Assembly: GCA_013399855.1 (NCBI GenBank)
Contig: VXAY01002198.1
Location: 80,258-144,257 of the forward strand
Source: Oxyruncus cristatus
Lineage: Eukaryota > Chordata > Aves > Passeriformes > Cotingidae
Direction: 5' to 3'
Length of the DNA stretch: 64,000 bases
In this document: in pieces, positions 24,001 through 33,603 of the stretch
Position numbering within the stretch: position 1 is the first letter of the stretch
Layout: the number at the start of each line of letters is the position of its first letter
Position numbers and translations under genes: made by a program
The notes under the pieces: generated by a model
The model's input: the letters and a program-made list of their open reading frames with translations, nothing else
The model's database searches: none
What the model was told of the DNA's origin: nothing

Positions 24001-27000
24001 CATGTGTGACTCAGTCTGGACTGGAAAAGGAGACTGGAAAGTTGGCTGCACAGGTGCTGCTGGTGGAATCACAGGCTGAGTCATGGGTGGGAACTGGGGG
24101 GTAGGCAGGAGACCAAAACCTGGCATTTGCCCATTAGGAGGAAGTGGGACCTTTAGAGAATAAAAAAAACAAAACAAAACAACAACAAAAAAAATCCAGC
24201 TAGGAAAAGAAATTACATTGGTTTTCTCAGTTTGCTCAAGTTAAGTTGTATCTGTGCTCCAAAAATCACAATAGAAGACAGCGAAAGAAGTAGGTCAAGC
24301 ATTTAGATGTAGAAAACAATCTTGTTCTTCAAAGCCTGACTGGGACAGAGAACAAAGATATGTTTCTTTAGAAAAATGGAGGGCTAAACCATGTTCACTC
24401 TTCACAACAGTAAAACCACATCCTTATTTCTGCACTAAAGAAAACAGCAAAAGACAGAAAACGAGGGAGAACCTGAAGTTACCTGGTGACGCATTGGATC
24501 CTGCTGTATTCCCATCATCCGCTGTTGGAAAGGATCCATATTTGGGAGCTGAGGAAATACTGGCTGTTGCATGCCTTCAGCTGGAAACCCACTGAAACCA
24601 GGAATATTTTGGTGAGACAAGTCAGTACATACACAGGTCTTTTTATTTTCCAGATTTCTCTACACATTTACACAGCTGTGCCGTAATTTTGGACAGAACA
24701 AGTATCTTTACTATGATCCCATTTCCAACAAGAAAAACAAAAACGGAGAAAGAGTGGCTTCCTTATCTTTTTTTCCACTCTAAGAGTAGTCCTTTATCAT
24801 TTAAAGAAATGCTACACAAAGGTTAGAGCTTCCCTCTCCCCCCTGACTTACAAAGATCTCAGCCTATGGAAATGTTTCAGGAAGGCTGTCTGCCTTAGGC
24901 TAAACTTCTTCCTCTCCAGTTCCTCTTCTGGGAACACAAGAAGCAACCTTCTTCCTCAAGGAAAATAAACTGGCTGTACTTTTGCTGTTAACAACCACCT
25001 TGGTTTGGGAGGAAATAGGGCAGAGGAGCACAGGATGTGTATCCCAGCAGGATTACAGCGATGCCAATTCCTTCCTGATTCAACACACAGCATGGACACT
25101 GCTCAGGGAACTCAGGAGGGCTCTGCAGGTAACAGGACCCACCTGCAGGAAACTGAACTGGATTTCAGGAGCATACGGGAATTTCATGGTGTGGGAAATG
25201 GAGCTTTGCACTATTTGAAGACACAGGTGCCACAAAATTCTGCAGAGACTCTGGACAGATCAGTTTTTCACAGAGAGAATGACTCAGTTTATGTGCCCAG
25301 ACTGGGAATAGTGGATTTCCACCCTCAGGGACATCTTGCTCAAGTGTGAGGTGCTAAGGATAGAGGCTCTGACACGCTGCCAACACAACAAGTATGCCCC
25401 AAAGCCTCTAGCTGGGCAGGCACAAGCAGTGCTTGTGTGTGACCTACCTCATCTCTCTGTACTCCAGAGTTCACCTGTATTCTAGGGAAAATACTACCAA
25501 TTTCCTTCAAAGGCATTTTAATTAACTAGTACTTGTGAAACATAAAAGTGCTGCAGGTGAGAGACACGGTAAGAAAGCTGATGAGAGTGTTAGTGGTTCT
25601 GGTTTTGAGAGCAGGGTTTGGATGCAGATACAGAAAGTAAGACATGGGGCCATGGACTGAAGCAGGGAAAAAAGAAATATGGACTAACCCCGGCATTGAG
25701 CACCATCCAGCCTGTGCACTGAATGAGAGAGAGGTCCTGTGGAGAAAACTGGGATGTGGTCATGGCATTCCAGAATTTATCACAATGCACAGCAAAAGGG
25801 AAACAGGACTCTGAGCTCGTTTGTGTAGGGACTGAATGTTTTGAGAACCTTACGCCAATTTTCACTTCTTAAGCAGTTAAAACCATAAAAATGTTTGTAA
25901 TAGCATCTTTTCCCCAGCCAGCAAAGCAATCCAGCAATCACTAACAATGCCCTGACACTCTCAGTTGTGCAATAAACACACAGAACTCATCCTGAAATCC
26001 AAGCTAAGCTTTTCTCTACAGAACACAGTCCTCAATCAGTGATGTTACATAAACCCACATCACCAAAGTAAAGGGACAAAAAAAACCACCCTGCCAAAAA
26101 CTGGTAACAAAAATTGTTAACAATGTTTTAAATTTGGGCTGTAACAGTTAAGCACTGAAGTAACTTCGAATTTTAATCCACTTTCTAACCTAAAAATCTT
26201 TTAGAACCAAGATTTCTTAGTTTTATTATGACACACAACTTACAAAGCCGGTTGAGACACTGAAGGGGAAGGAGCTGAATCCTCTTTCTTTGCCTCTTCC
26301 GCTGCTTCCGGTTCATCATCATAGTCAAATCGATCTAGAAGTTTCTGAAACAAATCACACCATGCCCACTATTTTTTCTGTATCTTACAGCCAAAATATC
26401 TTTATTATCACAGTCTTATTACGTATCTAACAGCTCTGGAATTCACAACAAGGTTAGAATAGGGGGAAAATAAAAATCTATGTTCTAATACAGAATAAAA
26501 ACTGTCCAAAACTAGTTTTCTTCAGCTTCAGAAAATGCACAGGCCGTAAAAGCAGGAAGCCAACCTCCAAATGGAAAGAGAAGAAACAAAATTACAAACT
26601 AACAGAGGACACTGAGGTACCGTCCCACAGTTGTGTTCTGGGGAGGTCCAACACAGAACAAACCACGACTTACTTTGTCAAACGATGTTTTCTGCTCAGG
26701 TGCTGGGAAAGCAGCTTTTTGCTCTGGTGCCTGAGCTGCCGTGGTTTTCAGCTGAGCAGTAATAGCTTGAACCTGAGCCATCACAGTGTTGTCTATGACC
26801 GGTGACTGGGGCTTCTGAGGCTGCTGGAAAGTCTGCAGGATTTGCTGAAGCTACGAATACACAAGGTAGTATTAAGAACATGTTCTTATATAAACACAAA
26901 GCATCAAAAGAGTCGTAGGATATAACTTTTATGTCAAACCAGACTATGGCACAGGATGAGTACCAACAACTTGACTGAACTATGGAAAACTCTCAGCAAG

Positions 27001-30000
27001 ACCAAGAGTCACATCTTAAATACTTCAGTGGCAAAATTCAGCAGATCCCAACACTGCAGCGCTCAGGCCCTTCAGCACTGCAAGTGCTTAGTGGACTAAA
27101 CAACAGAACTCCACACTTTCTTATATTCCACCTGTTCTGGAAACTTTGTAACTGCGTCAATTCACAACTAATAATTTAGGAATATTTAACTGCTTTTTTC
27201 CCCAATACCACAATTACTGGATGGAAGATAATTCAAGTACTCTTTGACTCCACTGAAGACCTTAAGGAGGCTCTTTGCTTTGCTTCAAACAGGGGATATT
27301 AATTCCATCATTTCCCCCCCTCGCTCCACGTAAAAGCAGGAGTCAGAAGGGAACCAACAAGCAGGTTACCTGTTGTCCTTGTGTTGTCTGGAACAGCTGA
27401 GCTACAGCTGCGAAGGCATCGGAGCTGGGCAGCTGTGGCACAGCGGGCACTGAGTTTGCCGTCACCTGAGGGGGCTCCGAGGGCACCTTTGCCGGAGGGG
27501 GTGGCGAACCTGAGGGATACACAGGAGAGAGGAAGGGCTGTGTCACTCCAAAACACTCACCCTGCTACTTCACCTGCCTCCTCAAAACAAGGGCCTGGCC
27601 ACAAGCCCCTGTTTAACCCAGAATTCCCTATTTACGCCACCCCAACTGAATATTCCATTTGTTTTGCCATGAGCTGCTCCAGCCACTGCCCACACCTGCA
27701 CCCTGTATGCACCAGGAAAAAGGCTGGTCCCACATGGAATTTTAGAGCACAGCTCCCTGTTTGTAAGTGTCCAAGTTTAGAGCAACTCTAACTCCAACAG
27801 CATGAGGCAATGAGCATCACTATGTGATGGTTCTGGGCTCATCCTTCTGGAGTATTTCAAATGAACCATCTCAAGGCTCATCTGAAGAGCAACTGAGTTT
27901 CTCTTAGTATTTTCTATTTTCTAGCAAGAACTGAACTTTTTCTGACAATTCTGGGAATAATTAAAGGTTCTTTCACAGGCAGCTTGTTTTCTTTGGTAAG
28001 GTCTGTTCATGTGCCCCCTTTGCACAGCCACAAGCCACAGCTGACGGATAAATCCTCCCACCAGAAAAATTACTTTTATTCATTCTTCCAGGAAAAGACT
28101 CCCATTTCCAGGAGCTTTACTGAAACCGAGATCACACTTTAAGACATGCTGATAGCTTTGGCTACACATGCAGCTTTCTCATTCTCTTTGCTTTACATGA
28201 AAATGCCTTTTGTAATAAACATTCCTACACACTGTGAGCAAGTAACTATTCTTTAGCATTAATGGACATAATAGACCTGTACAAGGAGTTAAAGAAACTC
28301 CAGAGATAAAAATATTTAGTTTGAAATACTAAGCAAACATGTTTGCCTTGCAATACCATCTCCTTTAAAGCCATTCCTCTGTTTGTACTTCGAATAAGTC
28401 CAGTGTTGACAAGCAGCAAGCAGAGACAAACGTGTTTAATATTTTCCCAGAAGTGAAATGCAATATAAAAATACTGCAAAACGGTGTGTGGTTGTTCTTA
28501 AGCATGAAGTAACTCCCAAATTATTTCCTGTATATATTTGCTTGCTCAAGGGAGAAAATTTGCATTTTTCTCTCTATGGGCTAAACAGATTGTATCTCAC
28601 ATAATGCATTAATATATTTATTATTATTCATTAGCATATTTATTTCAGGGCCAAATTATCCCCTCTGGTGCACGTGAATAATCTCACTGAAAATCTCTGC
28701 AGAACGCAGCCAACCTGTTTGCCACCAGTGAGGAGACATGGCTGGAAGGGCAGTGTCCCTCACCTGTCCCAGCAGAATGAAACTGCACAGCCACCACATT
28801 TCATGGGATACACTTCCCTAAATACAGCTGGAGAGGCTCCCACTTGTGCTGCTGTGCAGCACTCTTTTGTTGGCTGTCACCACCCCTCCCTCACTCCATT
28901 CCATTTTTCCCAGTCCTACTCCAAGGTACACAATGAATAAGGAGGTTAGCAGAGCTCAGCGTGAAACACGGAGTGCAAAGCCAGAAAACAGGCCCACTGG
29001 AGAAAGAGGGAATTGTGGAATGTGTATTCTCCTTCACCACTCCATAACCTCACTGCCAGCTTTTCATGGGGCACAAAATAGGTCAGTGCAGCACTGTGGG
29101 CAGGCCCTCCCTGCTCTGCGGGTCAACAGTTTCCAGCCCGTGCGAAAGCCCAGACAGAAATGCACTGTGTGAGAATCTGGATGTGAAACACCAGTTAAAG
29201 TGTTCCAGGGCTCATACTGAGACACCGACAGCTGCTGCTTTCAGGTACTAAACTGATGCAAAGAAAAATGAAGTTCTTAACATGCAAGATCCCACTTTAC
29301 TCACCTGGATTCTACCATTAAAAAATTACATCACAACTGCAAAACTGAGAATCAACAGACAAATATTTCAAAGCAAAAGTATTTGTTTAAGAGGAGACGC
29401 AGAAGTCATCTGTAAGTGTGCACATATGTATGTACACGAGCATATTTGTGATACACATTTCAGATGTTTTCCAATTAAGTGCTCACCAAATAGAGTATTA
29501 ACATTTATTCAAAATAAGTTCAGCTGCTCCACATAATTGTGACAACAAAGGTAAGTCTATGGACATGTCACTGCTGGAACCAAGAGGAGGTGCTTTCCTG
29601 TGCAAGCAAACAAGCTATTTTGCCCTTTGAAGGCAGAAGTTAAACTGTTCATTCCTACCTTCATTGTTAGTAGCATTCTCTGCCATCGGGGCAGTGGCAC
29701 TGGTTCCTGCTGCCATATCCAGGAGAGGCTGAATTATTTCAATTTTAAACACTCCATTTTTCTGCCAAAGGTTCAGGACACGGACTATTTTACTCTGTTG
29801 AAACAAAAAGCAAGTACCAATGCTGAATCCAGCTCCCCTTATTCACAGAGTCCCAGTTTATCTCCTGCATGCAGAGAGGAAAGGTTTGAACAGCACATAA
29901 CATAACCACACACACCGATCTAACAAACCCTGTGTTGTGACACAGGGCAGCAACGCCTCTCACATGGCTAAAAGAAAAACTGCCAGCTTCTTTTACTGTC

Positions 30001-33000
30001 TGCTTTAACAACAAGTAGTTTGTGACGTTTTCCTAGAACTGTTCTGGCCAGTCAGAAATCCAGGCTTGATGTACAACCGAGGACATCACTTCAGCCCCAT
30101 TTCTTCACAGGTGGTCACCAAGGGATGAACCAACCAACCAATGTGACCAGAAAGAGAGAAGGAAGATGAGCTGGAAAGCCCTAAGGAAGAGAGGGGCAAT
30201 TACACCAGAAAACACAGACCAGCACTTCAAAGCCAGACTGAGGAATGCCTCCTTGATTTTATCCCTAACCCAACCAATCCTGTGTTGACTCCAGAAACCA
30301 TCTCCATCATTGTTCAAAAGATCAGGAAAGCAAGTGGGAAACATCCTCACTGATTACTGCAGAAGGATTAATTTAGAATCTCTGATTGTTAGCTGTTATT
30401 TTAAGCTCTTTTTTTTTTTTTTTGACATGAAGAACAACACAGCTTTCAGGAACAAGCTGGAAATTAGCCTTTCCTTCTTTAGCCCAGCACTAAAACAATG
30501 TCTAGTTTTGTTGCTTCTGTTGGGATATTCAGGCAGGTAGAAGTGAGAATACATGTTGTATTGCTGTACTTTTGTAGGGTTAGTCATCTCACCTGCACAC
30601 ATATAAGCTTTAAATACTCTTTCCTTGGAATGAATTGATTCTGTCCCTTCTTGTTTCAACAATTAAATGTCTCACAGTGACTCAGTTACCTACACCCATG
30701 CAAATCCACCTCTACCTTCATTAGCTAAGTGATTAAAGAATTTTACAAAATGTTTGCTAAAATAACATCAATTAGAGAGAAACCTGAAATAGTCTATTTT
30801 TAAATAAGATTTTGGTCTGAAAAACAGTTCACTTGAAAACAGCAGAATACCACAGCAAAAAAATGCTCTCTCTCCAGAACACTTGAAAATAGACTGAAGG
30901 CCAAACAATAAGTAGATTTAATAGTCCTGTTTTCAGTCACATTGATCTTACAGAAAGGCTGTTTAAAAAAAAAAGTAGCATCATTCTCTTCAGACATCAA
31001 CCACAGTTGTTGAGTATCTGCAGATCGGGTTTTTTGTTTAGAAACTGGAAATCCATCAAAGCAGGCATGTTATAAATAATACTATTCCCTATATCAAGTA
31101 GCCCCATGAAGGAGATGGACAGTCTAATTCATCTACGTGAACAAAATGGTGAGCACAGAAACAGGAAGGAGAAGGGACTGCTCTTTTTCACCAAGGTATT
31201 AATCCAGGAACTCCAGGATAGCCTGAGGGTCTAAATGTTCCACATTAGAGAACTACAGAGCACCAAAACTTTTCAAAAGCTTGTTTAGAAAGCTGGGGAA
31301 GAAGTCAGGTAGAAAAGGAGTATTTTACAGAGAAAAAGTAAGGAGGTGTTTTTCCGGAAACCAACTGGCAACTTCTAAAACATACTTATCTTGGATTTTC
31401 CTGCCAGGGCACAAGAGTCATTTTCTGTTGGTAACAACCAGGACCATCAGGAATTCAGGACACTTTCTGAGCCTCTGTTCTATCATCAAGTACAGTAGAA
31501 GTAAGAAAAACAAGGCCTTAAACCAGTGTTGGCAATGGAGAACAGCAATGAAACCCTCAAGCACAGGACTGGGAAAGACTAATGAAACCAACGCAGTGAT
31601 TTTCTTAGAAAACTTTTGTGAGCAGAACCATCACTGCCTACAAAACCAGAGCTGCTCCTGCAACACTCTCTTTTTGTGGGAGACACTGCCTTCCAGAGGA
31701 AGTTTTCCTGAAGGAACCTCAAGAAGAAAAGCTTTTGGCACAGTAACACAGGGCTGAACTGTTTCCATAGGCAAAGCTGATGAGGGTAGGCAAAATGTAT
31801 CTTTTAATTCCAACTTGCATGTAACTATCACCTTTGATTATCTTCCTCAGCCTGTTTGACGCTTTCCTACAGCAACAGTCCCTCCCACGGACAGAGAGGA
31901 TCACCCAATTCACTGTCACAGGAGCACAGCAACACTTGAGGAGTGACAGTCGTACCTTGTCTTCAGATGGACACAGATACAAATACTGGAATGTGGCAGT
32001 AATATTTTTAGAGAATCTTGGCCCAAAAACATCTTTGTCTGTTCCAAACTGGTGCCGGGACTGACGAACAATGGAGTCGATCACGTACAGCCCAGGGACT
32101 TTGTACTCTGGTTTGCACTGAAACACAACAAGAATTGTCCATCAGGCAGTGATACTCCCAGGAAATCTGCTCCTGGGGAGAAAGGGAGCACTACATTCCA
32201 GCCTGTTGCTCTACATGCCCAGGCAAGCATGAAAACTGCCATTCCTGCAAGTATGGATTAAGTCAGTGACAATTAATTTTAAGTTCAGTACCTCCAGTTT
32301 CCTCCACAGCTGCTGGATAGAGAAAAATTTCACAATTTACTTCCCCCCCATCTCCCATTAATGTATTATGGAAAACTAAAATGAAGTTATATACACAAAA
32401 GTGATACCAAAATGTATAAAATCCTAACAAACCAAGATTTCCCCCCTCAATCAACCCTTAAGTAACAGAAGCCTTTCTGGTTATTTATGAGCATTATTAG
32501 CAATATCTAGTAAAGGATGCAGACAATAACTTTATCAATAGATCTTTTTAATTAATTTTTTTTTTTTACCTTTTTGATAAACTTCTCCACAATCTGGACA
32601 ACGTGCTTGTAGAGCTGGAAAAGAAATAACACACATTAATTTATCAGCTACTCAACAGCTGGCACATCATTTTGGAAGTGTTTTTATTCTTTGCGCTTAT
32701 TATCACTTCAGAAAGAGCACAGAATATTGCAAGTCACATTCGAAAAGGCAGGATGTTATCAAGCTAAATTAATTAATTAAAGCACAGAGAAAAGGATTTC
32801 ATGGTGGAGACCCAGACCCAAGGCATCCTTTCTGCCAGAAGTGTGTCGTGAGTAAGTGAAAGCTTTCTGGAGCTACTTTCTATGCAAGACCAGTGTTTCC
32901 ATGTGCTAATTAAGTGCAGTTGCACCCTGCAACAGTTAAAATTTTATTTCACAAGAACCACAACACCCTAGTGGGTGTAGCATTAACAAGCAACGACCTC

Positions 33001-33302
33001 AAAAAAAAAAAATAAAAATCAAGCTGGCATTATGCTCCCAGTCCAAAACCAAGAGATGATGTTCACCACCCACTCGTTTCTACACAACAGCCCTAACGCC
33101 AACCAGAATAAACCATCCCTGAAGCTGAGACTGGGAAATCCTGAGTATTTACTTCAAAAGTGAAATAATAAAACATTGCTGCTGTTTACAGTTTTGTGTC
33201 TGTGCTGTTGTACTTTACCTTAATAGCTTTAATGGCAGCTTTTGTGATGAGAATCATCTTTGCTCGGGAAATGGGAGGTTTCATCTCCATCAGTGAAAAG
33301 AG
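11228..33302 (-). CDS. SCAF4: SR-related CTD-associated factor 4, coding exons 2-20 (exon 1 not seen)
   Basis: SCAF4 is a nuclear protein that binds the phosphorylated C-terminal domain of RNA polymerase II and, with SCAF8, suppresses premature polyadenylation. Nineteen coding exons on the minus strand join in phase to 3198 bases (1065 codons plus TGA). With the roughly 10 N-terminal codons expected from mammals the protein would be about 1075 residues; human is about 1147. Order of parts: CTD-interacting domain (about 1-139), glutamine-rich linker, an RS/RE-rich block (about 400-470), one RRM (about 480-560; RNP2 LWVGQL, RNP1 RGCAYIVM), a long proline-rich region (about 620-900), and a C-terminal tail rich in RD/RE/RS dipeptides ending VAEAPR. 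All introns are GT-AG. The first coding exon is not found between 33.3 and 40.0 kb and is probably in the gap at 40046-40911. The gene is convergent with SOD1. Confidence 0.97.
12070..16419 (-). other. SCAF4: SCAF4 intron 19
   Basis: A 4.35-kb intron with gtaagt and tgcag ends. It contains a short AT-dinucleotide patch near 12370-12394 and otherwise featureless AT-rich sequence; no nested gene or recognisable retroposon is seen. Confidence 0.7.
16420..16605 (-). CDS. SCAF4: SCAF4 coding exon 19
   Basis: 186 bases, flanked by cctcag and gtaagt, encoding ATGGSEDTTKESSVGNPIPV through PVTQTVPLL. It aligns with the human segment around EDTTKD...GNPIP and lies in the proline-rich region. Confidence 0.94.
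16691..16771 (-). CDS. SCAF4: SCAF4 coding exon 18
   Basis: 81 bases encoding FLPPGPPPPITPPVSVPHTP and AVNIPN, between a tttgtag acceptor and a gtaagt donor. Proline-rich; a clear match to the human segment FLPPGPPPPITPPVS. Confidence 0.94.
16878..17040 (-). CDS. SCAF4: SCAF4 coding exon 17
   Basis: 163 bases encoding VPPHPSGPPVVGALQPPAFT through FNPLHLPP. It includes a run of seven prolines followed by FLRPGFNP, as in the mammalian protein. Acceptor ccttag, donor gtacgt. Confidence 0.95.
17041..18686 (-). other. SCAF4: SCAF4 intron 16
   Basis: A 1.6-kb intron. It holds a T-rich run near 17450-17472 but no recognisable gene or mobile element. Confidence 0.7.
18687..18841 (-). CDS. SCAF4: SCAF4 coding exon 16
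   Basis: 155 bases encoding WKGIPKKSENEVAQNGGAEA through PITVPPPQ. It joins the end of the post-RRM conserved block to the proline/valine-rich region (PVPIPVPMPAP). Acceptor gtacag, donor gtgaga. Confidence 0.95.
19075..19231 (-). CDS. SCAF4: SCAF4 coding exon 15
   Basis: 157 bases encoding IAWALNKGIKPDYKQYWDVE through MLDNETLSP. It supplies the end of the RRM (IAWALNKG) and a conserved block after it (GVTYIPWDKVKPEDLESF). Acceptor tccaag, donor gtacag. Confidence 0.97.
19902..20015 (-). CDS. SCAF4: SCAF4 coding exon 14 (RRM core)
   Basis: 114 bases, 38 codons, from MIPPRGCAYIVMVHRQDA to KVNQKSIK. RGCAYIVM is the RNP1 motif of the RNA-recognition motif. Acceptor aaccag, donor gtactg. Confidence 0.97.
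20986..21086 (-). CDS. SCAF4: SCAF4 coding exon 13 (RRM start)
   Basis: 101 bases encoding VCSTTLWVGQLDKRTTQQDV and GSLLEEFGPIESIN, the first strand and helix of the RRM, with LWVGQL as RNP2. Acceptor ttgcag, donor gtgagt. Confidence 0.97.
22051..22241 (-). CDS. SCAF4: SCAF4 coding exon 12 (RS-rich)
   Basis: 191 bases encoding SPKRKRSRSGSRSRRSRHRR, further SR and RD/RE repeats, then GLPQIKSETVS. This is the SR-like region before the RRM, a likely target of SR-protein kinases. Acceptor caccag, donor gtaagt. Confidence 0.96.
22510..22595 (-). CDS. SCAF4: SCAF4 coding exon 11
   Basis: 86 bases encoding DMEVEQPPVQEGKRHVSDSR and KSRSRSAS, leading into the RS-rich block. Acceptor ttttag, donor gtaaat. 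Confidence 0.95.
23983..24150 (-). CDS. SCAF4: SCAF4 coding exon 10
   Basis: 168 bases, 56 codons, from VPLPPNGQMPGFGLLPTPQF to MQKPHQQ; proline- and glutamine-rich linker closely matching the mammalian protein. Acceptor ctaaag, donor gtgagg. Confidence 0.95.
24483..24591 (-). CDS. SCAF4: SCAF4 coding exon 9
   Basis: 109 bases encoding GFPAEGMQQPVFPQLPNMDP through QDPMRHQ, with the QRMMGIQQDPM motif conserved in SCAF4. The first base completes a split phenylalanine codon. Acceptor tttcag, donor gtaact. Confidence 0.95.
26244..26344 (-). CDS. SCAF4: SCAF4 coding exon 8
   Basis: 101 bases encoding KLLDRFDYDDEPEAAEEAKK and EDSAPSPSVSQPA. The acidic KLLDRFDYDDEPEA block is conserved. The following alanine/proline tract is much shorter than in the human protein. 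Acceptor tttcag, donor gtaagt. Confidence 0.95.
26674..26850 (-). CDS. SCAF4: SCAF4 coding exon 7
   Basis: 177 bases, 59 codons, from LQQILQTFQQPQKPQSPVID to QKTSFDK; glutamine-rich linker including VMAQVQAITAQLKTT. Acceptor ttcgtag, donor gtaagt. Confidence 0.95.
27370..27509 (-). CDS. SCAF4: SCAF4 coding exon 6
   Basis: 140 bases encoding SPPPPAKVPSEPPQVTANSV through QTTQGQQ, with the conserved PQLPSSDAFAAVAQLFQ segment. Acceptor cctcag, donor gtaacc. Confidence 0.95.
27510..31955 (-). other. SCAF4: SCAF4 introns 4 and 5
   Basis: Two introns of about 2.15 kb each around exon 5. An 18-base T run lies near 30406-30423. A plus-strand open frame of 158 codons at 31281-31757 has no recognisable domain and is most likely chance. 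Confidence 0.65.
29659..29794 (-). CDS. SCAF4: SCAF4 coding exon 5 (end of CID)
   Basis: 136 bases encoding SKIVRVLNLWQKNGVFKIEI through ENATNNE. The VRVLNLWQKNGVF helix is a hallmark of the CTD-interacting domain. Acceptor caacag, donor gtagga. Confidence 0.97.
31956..32117 (-). CDS. SCAF4: SCAF4 coding exon 4 (CID core)
   Basis: 162 bases, 54 codons, from CKPEYKVPGLYVIDSIVRQS to LCPSEDK. This is the core of the domain that binds the phosphorylated RNA polymerase II C-terminal repeats. Acceptor tttcag, donor gtacga. Confidence 0.98.
32570..32614 (-). CDS. SCAF4: SCAF4 coding exon 3
   Basis: 45 bases encoding LYKHVVQIVEKFIKK, a small in-phase exon of the CTD-interacting domain. Acceptor ttccag, donor gtaaaa. 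Confidence 0.97.
33219..33302 (-). CDS. SCAF4: SCAF4 coding exon 2
   Basis: 84 bases, 28 codons, from LFSLMEMKPPISRAKMILIT to KAAIKAIK, the first helices of the CTD-interacting domain. It is preceded by a gttcag acceptor, so an upstream exon must supply the start codon. Donor gtaaag. Confidence 0.97.
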
Positions 33303-33556
33303 CTGAACGGAGAAAACAAACATTAGAAATGTGTTCTGAAGCTTAAGGAATTAACCAAAAAAGACAACATTTCACGTGGGTGGGTGAGGGATTTTTGATG
33401 TCCCACACTCCGTGTTGGCCACACTGCTGGCTGGCCCTGAGAGAACTTGCTATTTTACAAACCTATTTTGCTATTTTACAAACTCTGCTGCCTTATTCTC
33501 CATACATCACCCAGGGGAAAAGTGACATTTTCAGGAGTTACTGGTCTTTATAGCTG

Positions 33557-33603
33557 ACATATATGTGTGTGTGTATATATATATATATACACACATACAC
33601 ACC
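33557..33603. repeat. (TG)n(TA)n(CA)n self-complementary microsatellite
   Basis: An alternating purine-pyrimidine tract: about five TG units, about nine TA units, then CA units. Because TG and CA flank the TA core symmetrically, the tract is nearly its own reverse complement and could extrude as a cruciform. It lies in SCAF4 intron 1. Confidence 0.9.

Larger units (their letters stand above)
22596..26243 (-). other. SCAF4: SCAF4 introns 8-10 region
   Basis: Introns of about 1.39, 0.33 and 1.65 kb around exons 10 and 9. A small TA/CA repeat lies near 23456-23476. No RNA gene or mobile element was recognised. Confidence 0.65.

Noticed and set aside
31281..31757. 158-codon plus-strand open frame inside SCAF4 intron 4
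   Set aside because: No recognisable domain, no promoter or splice logic, and the length is not exceptional among the many chance frames of a 64-kb window.
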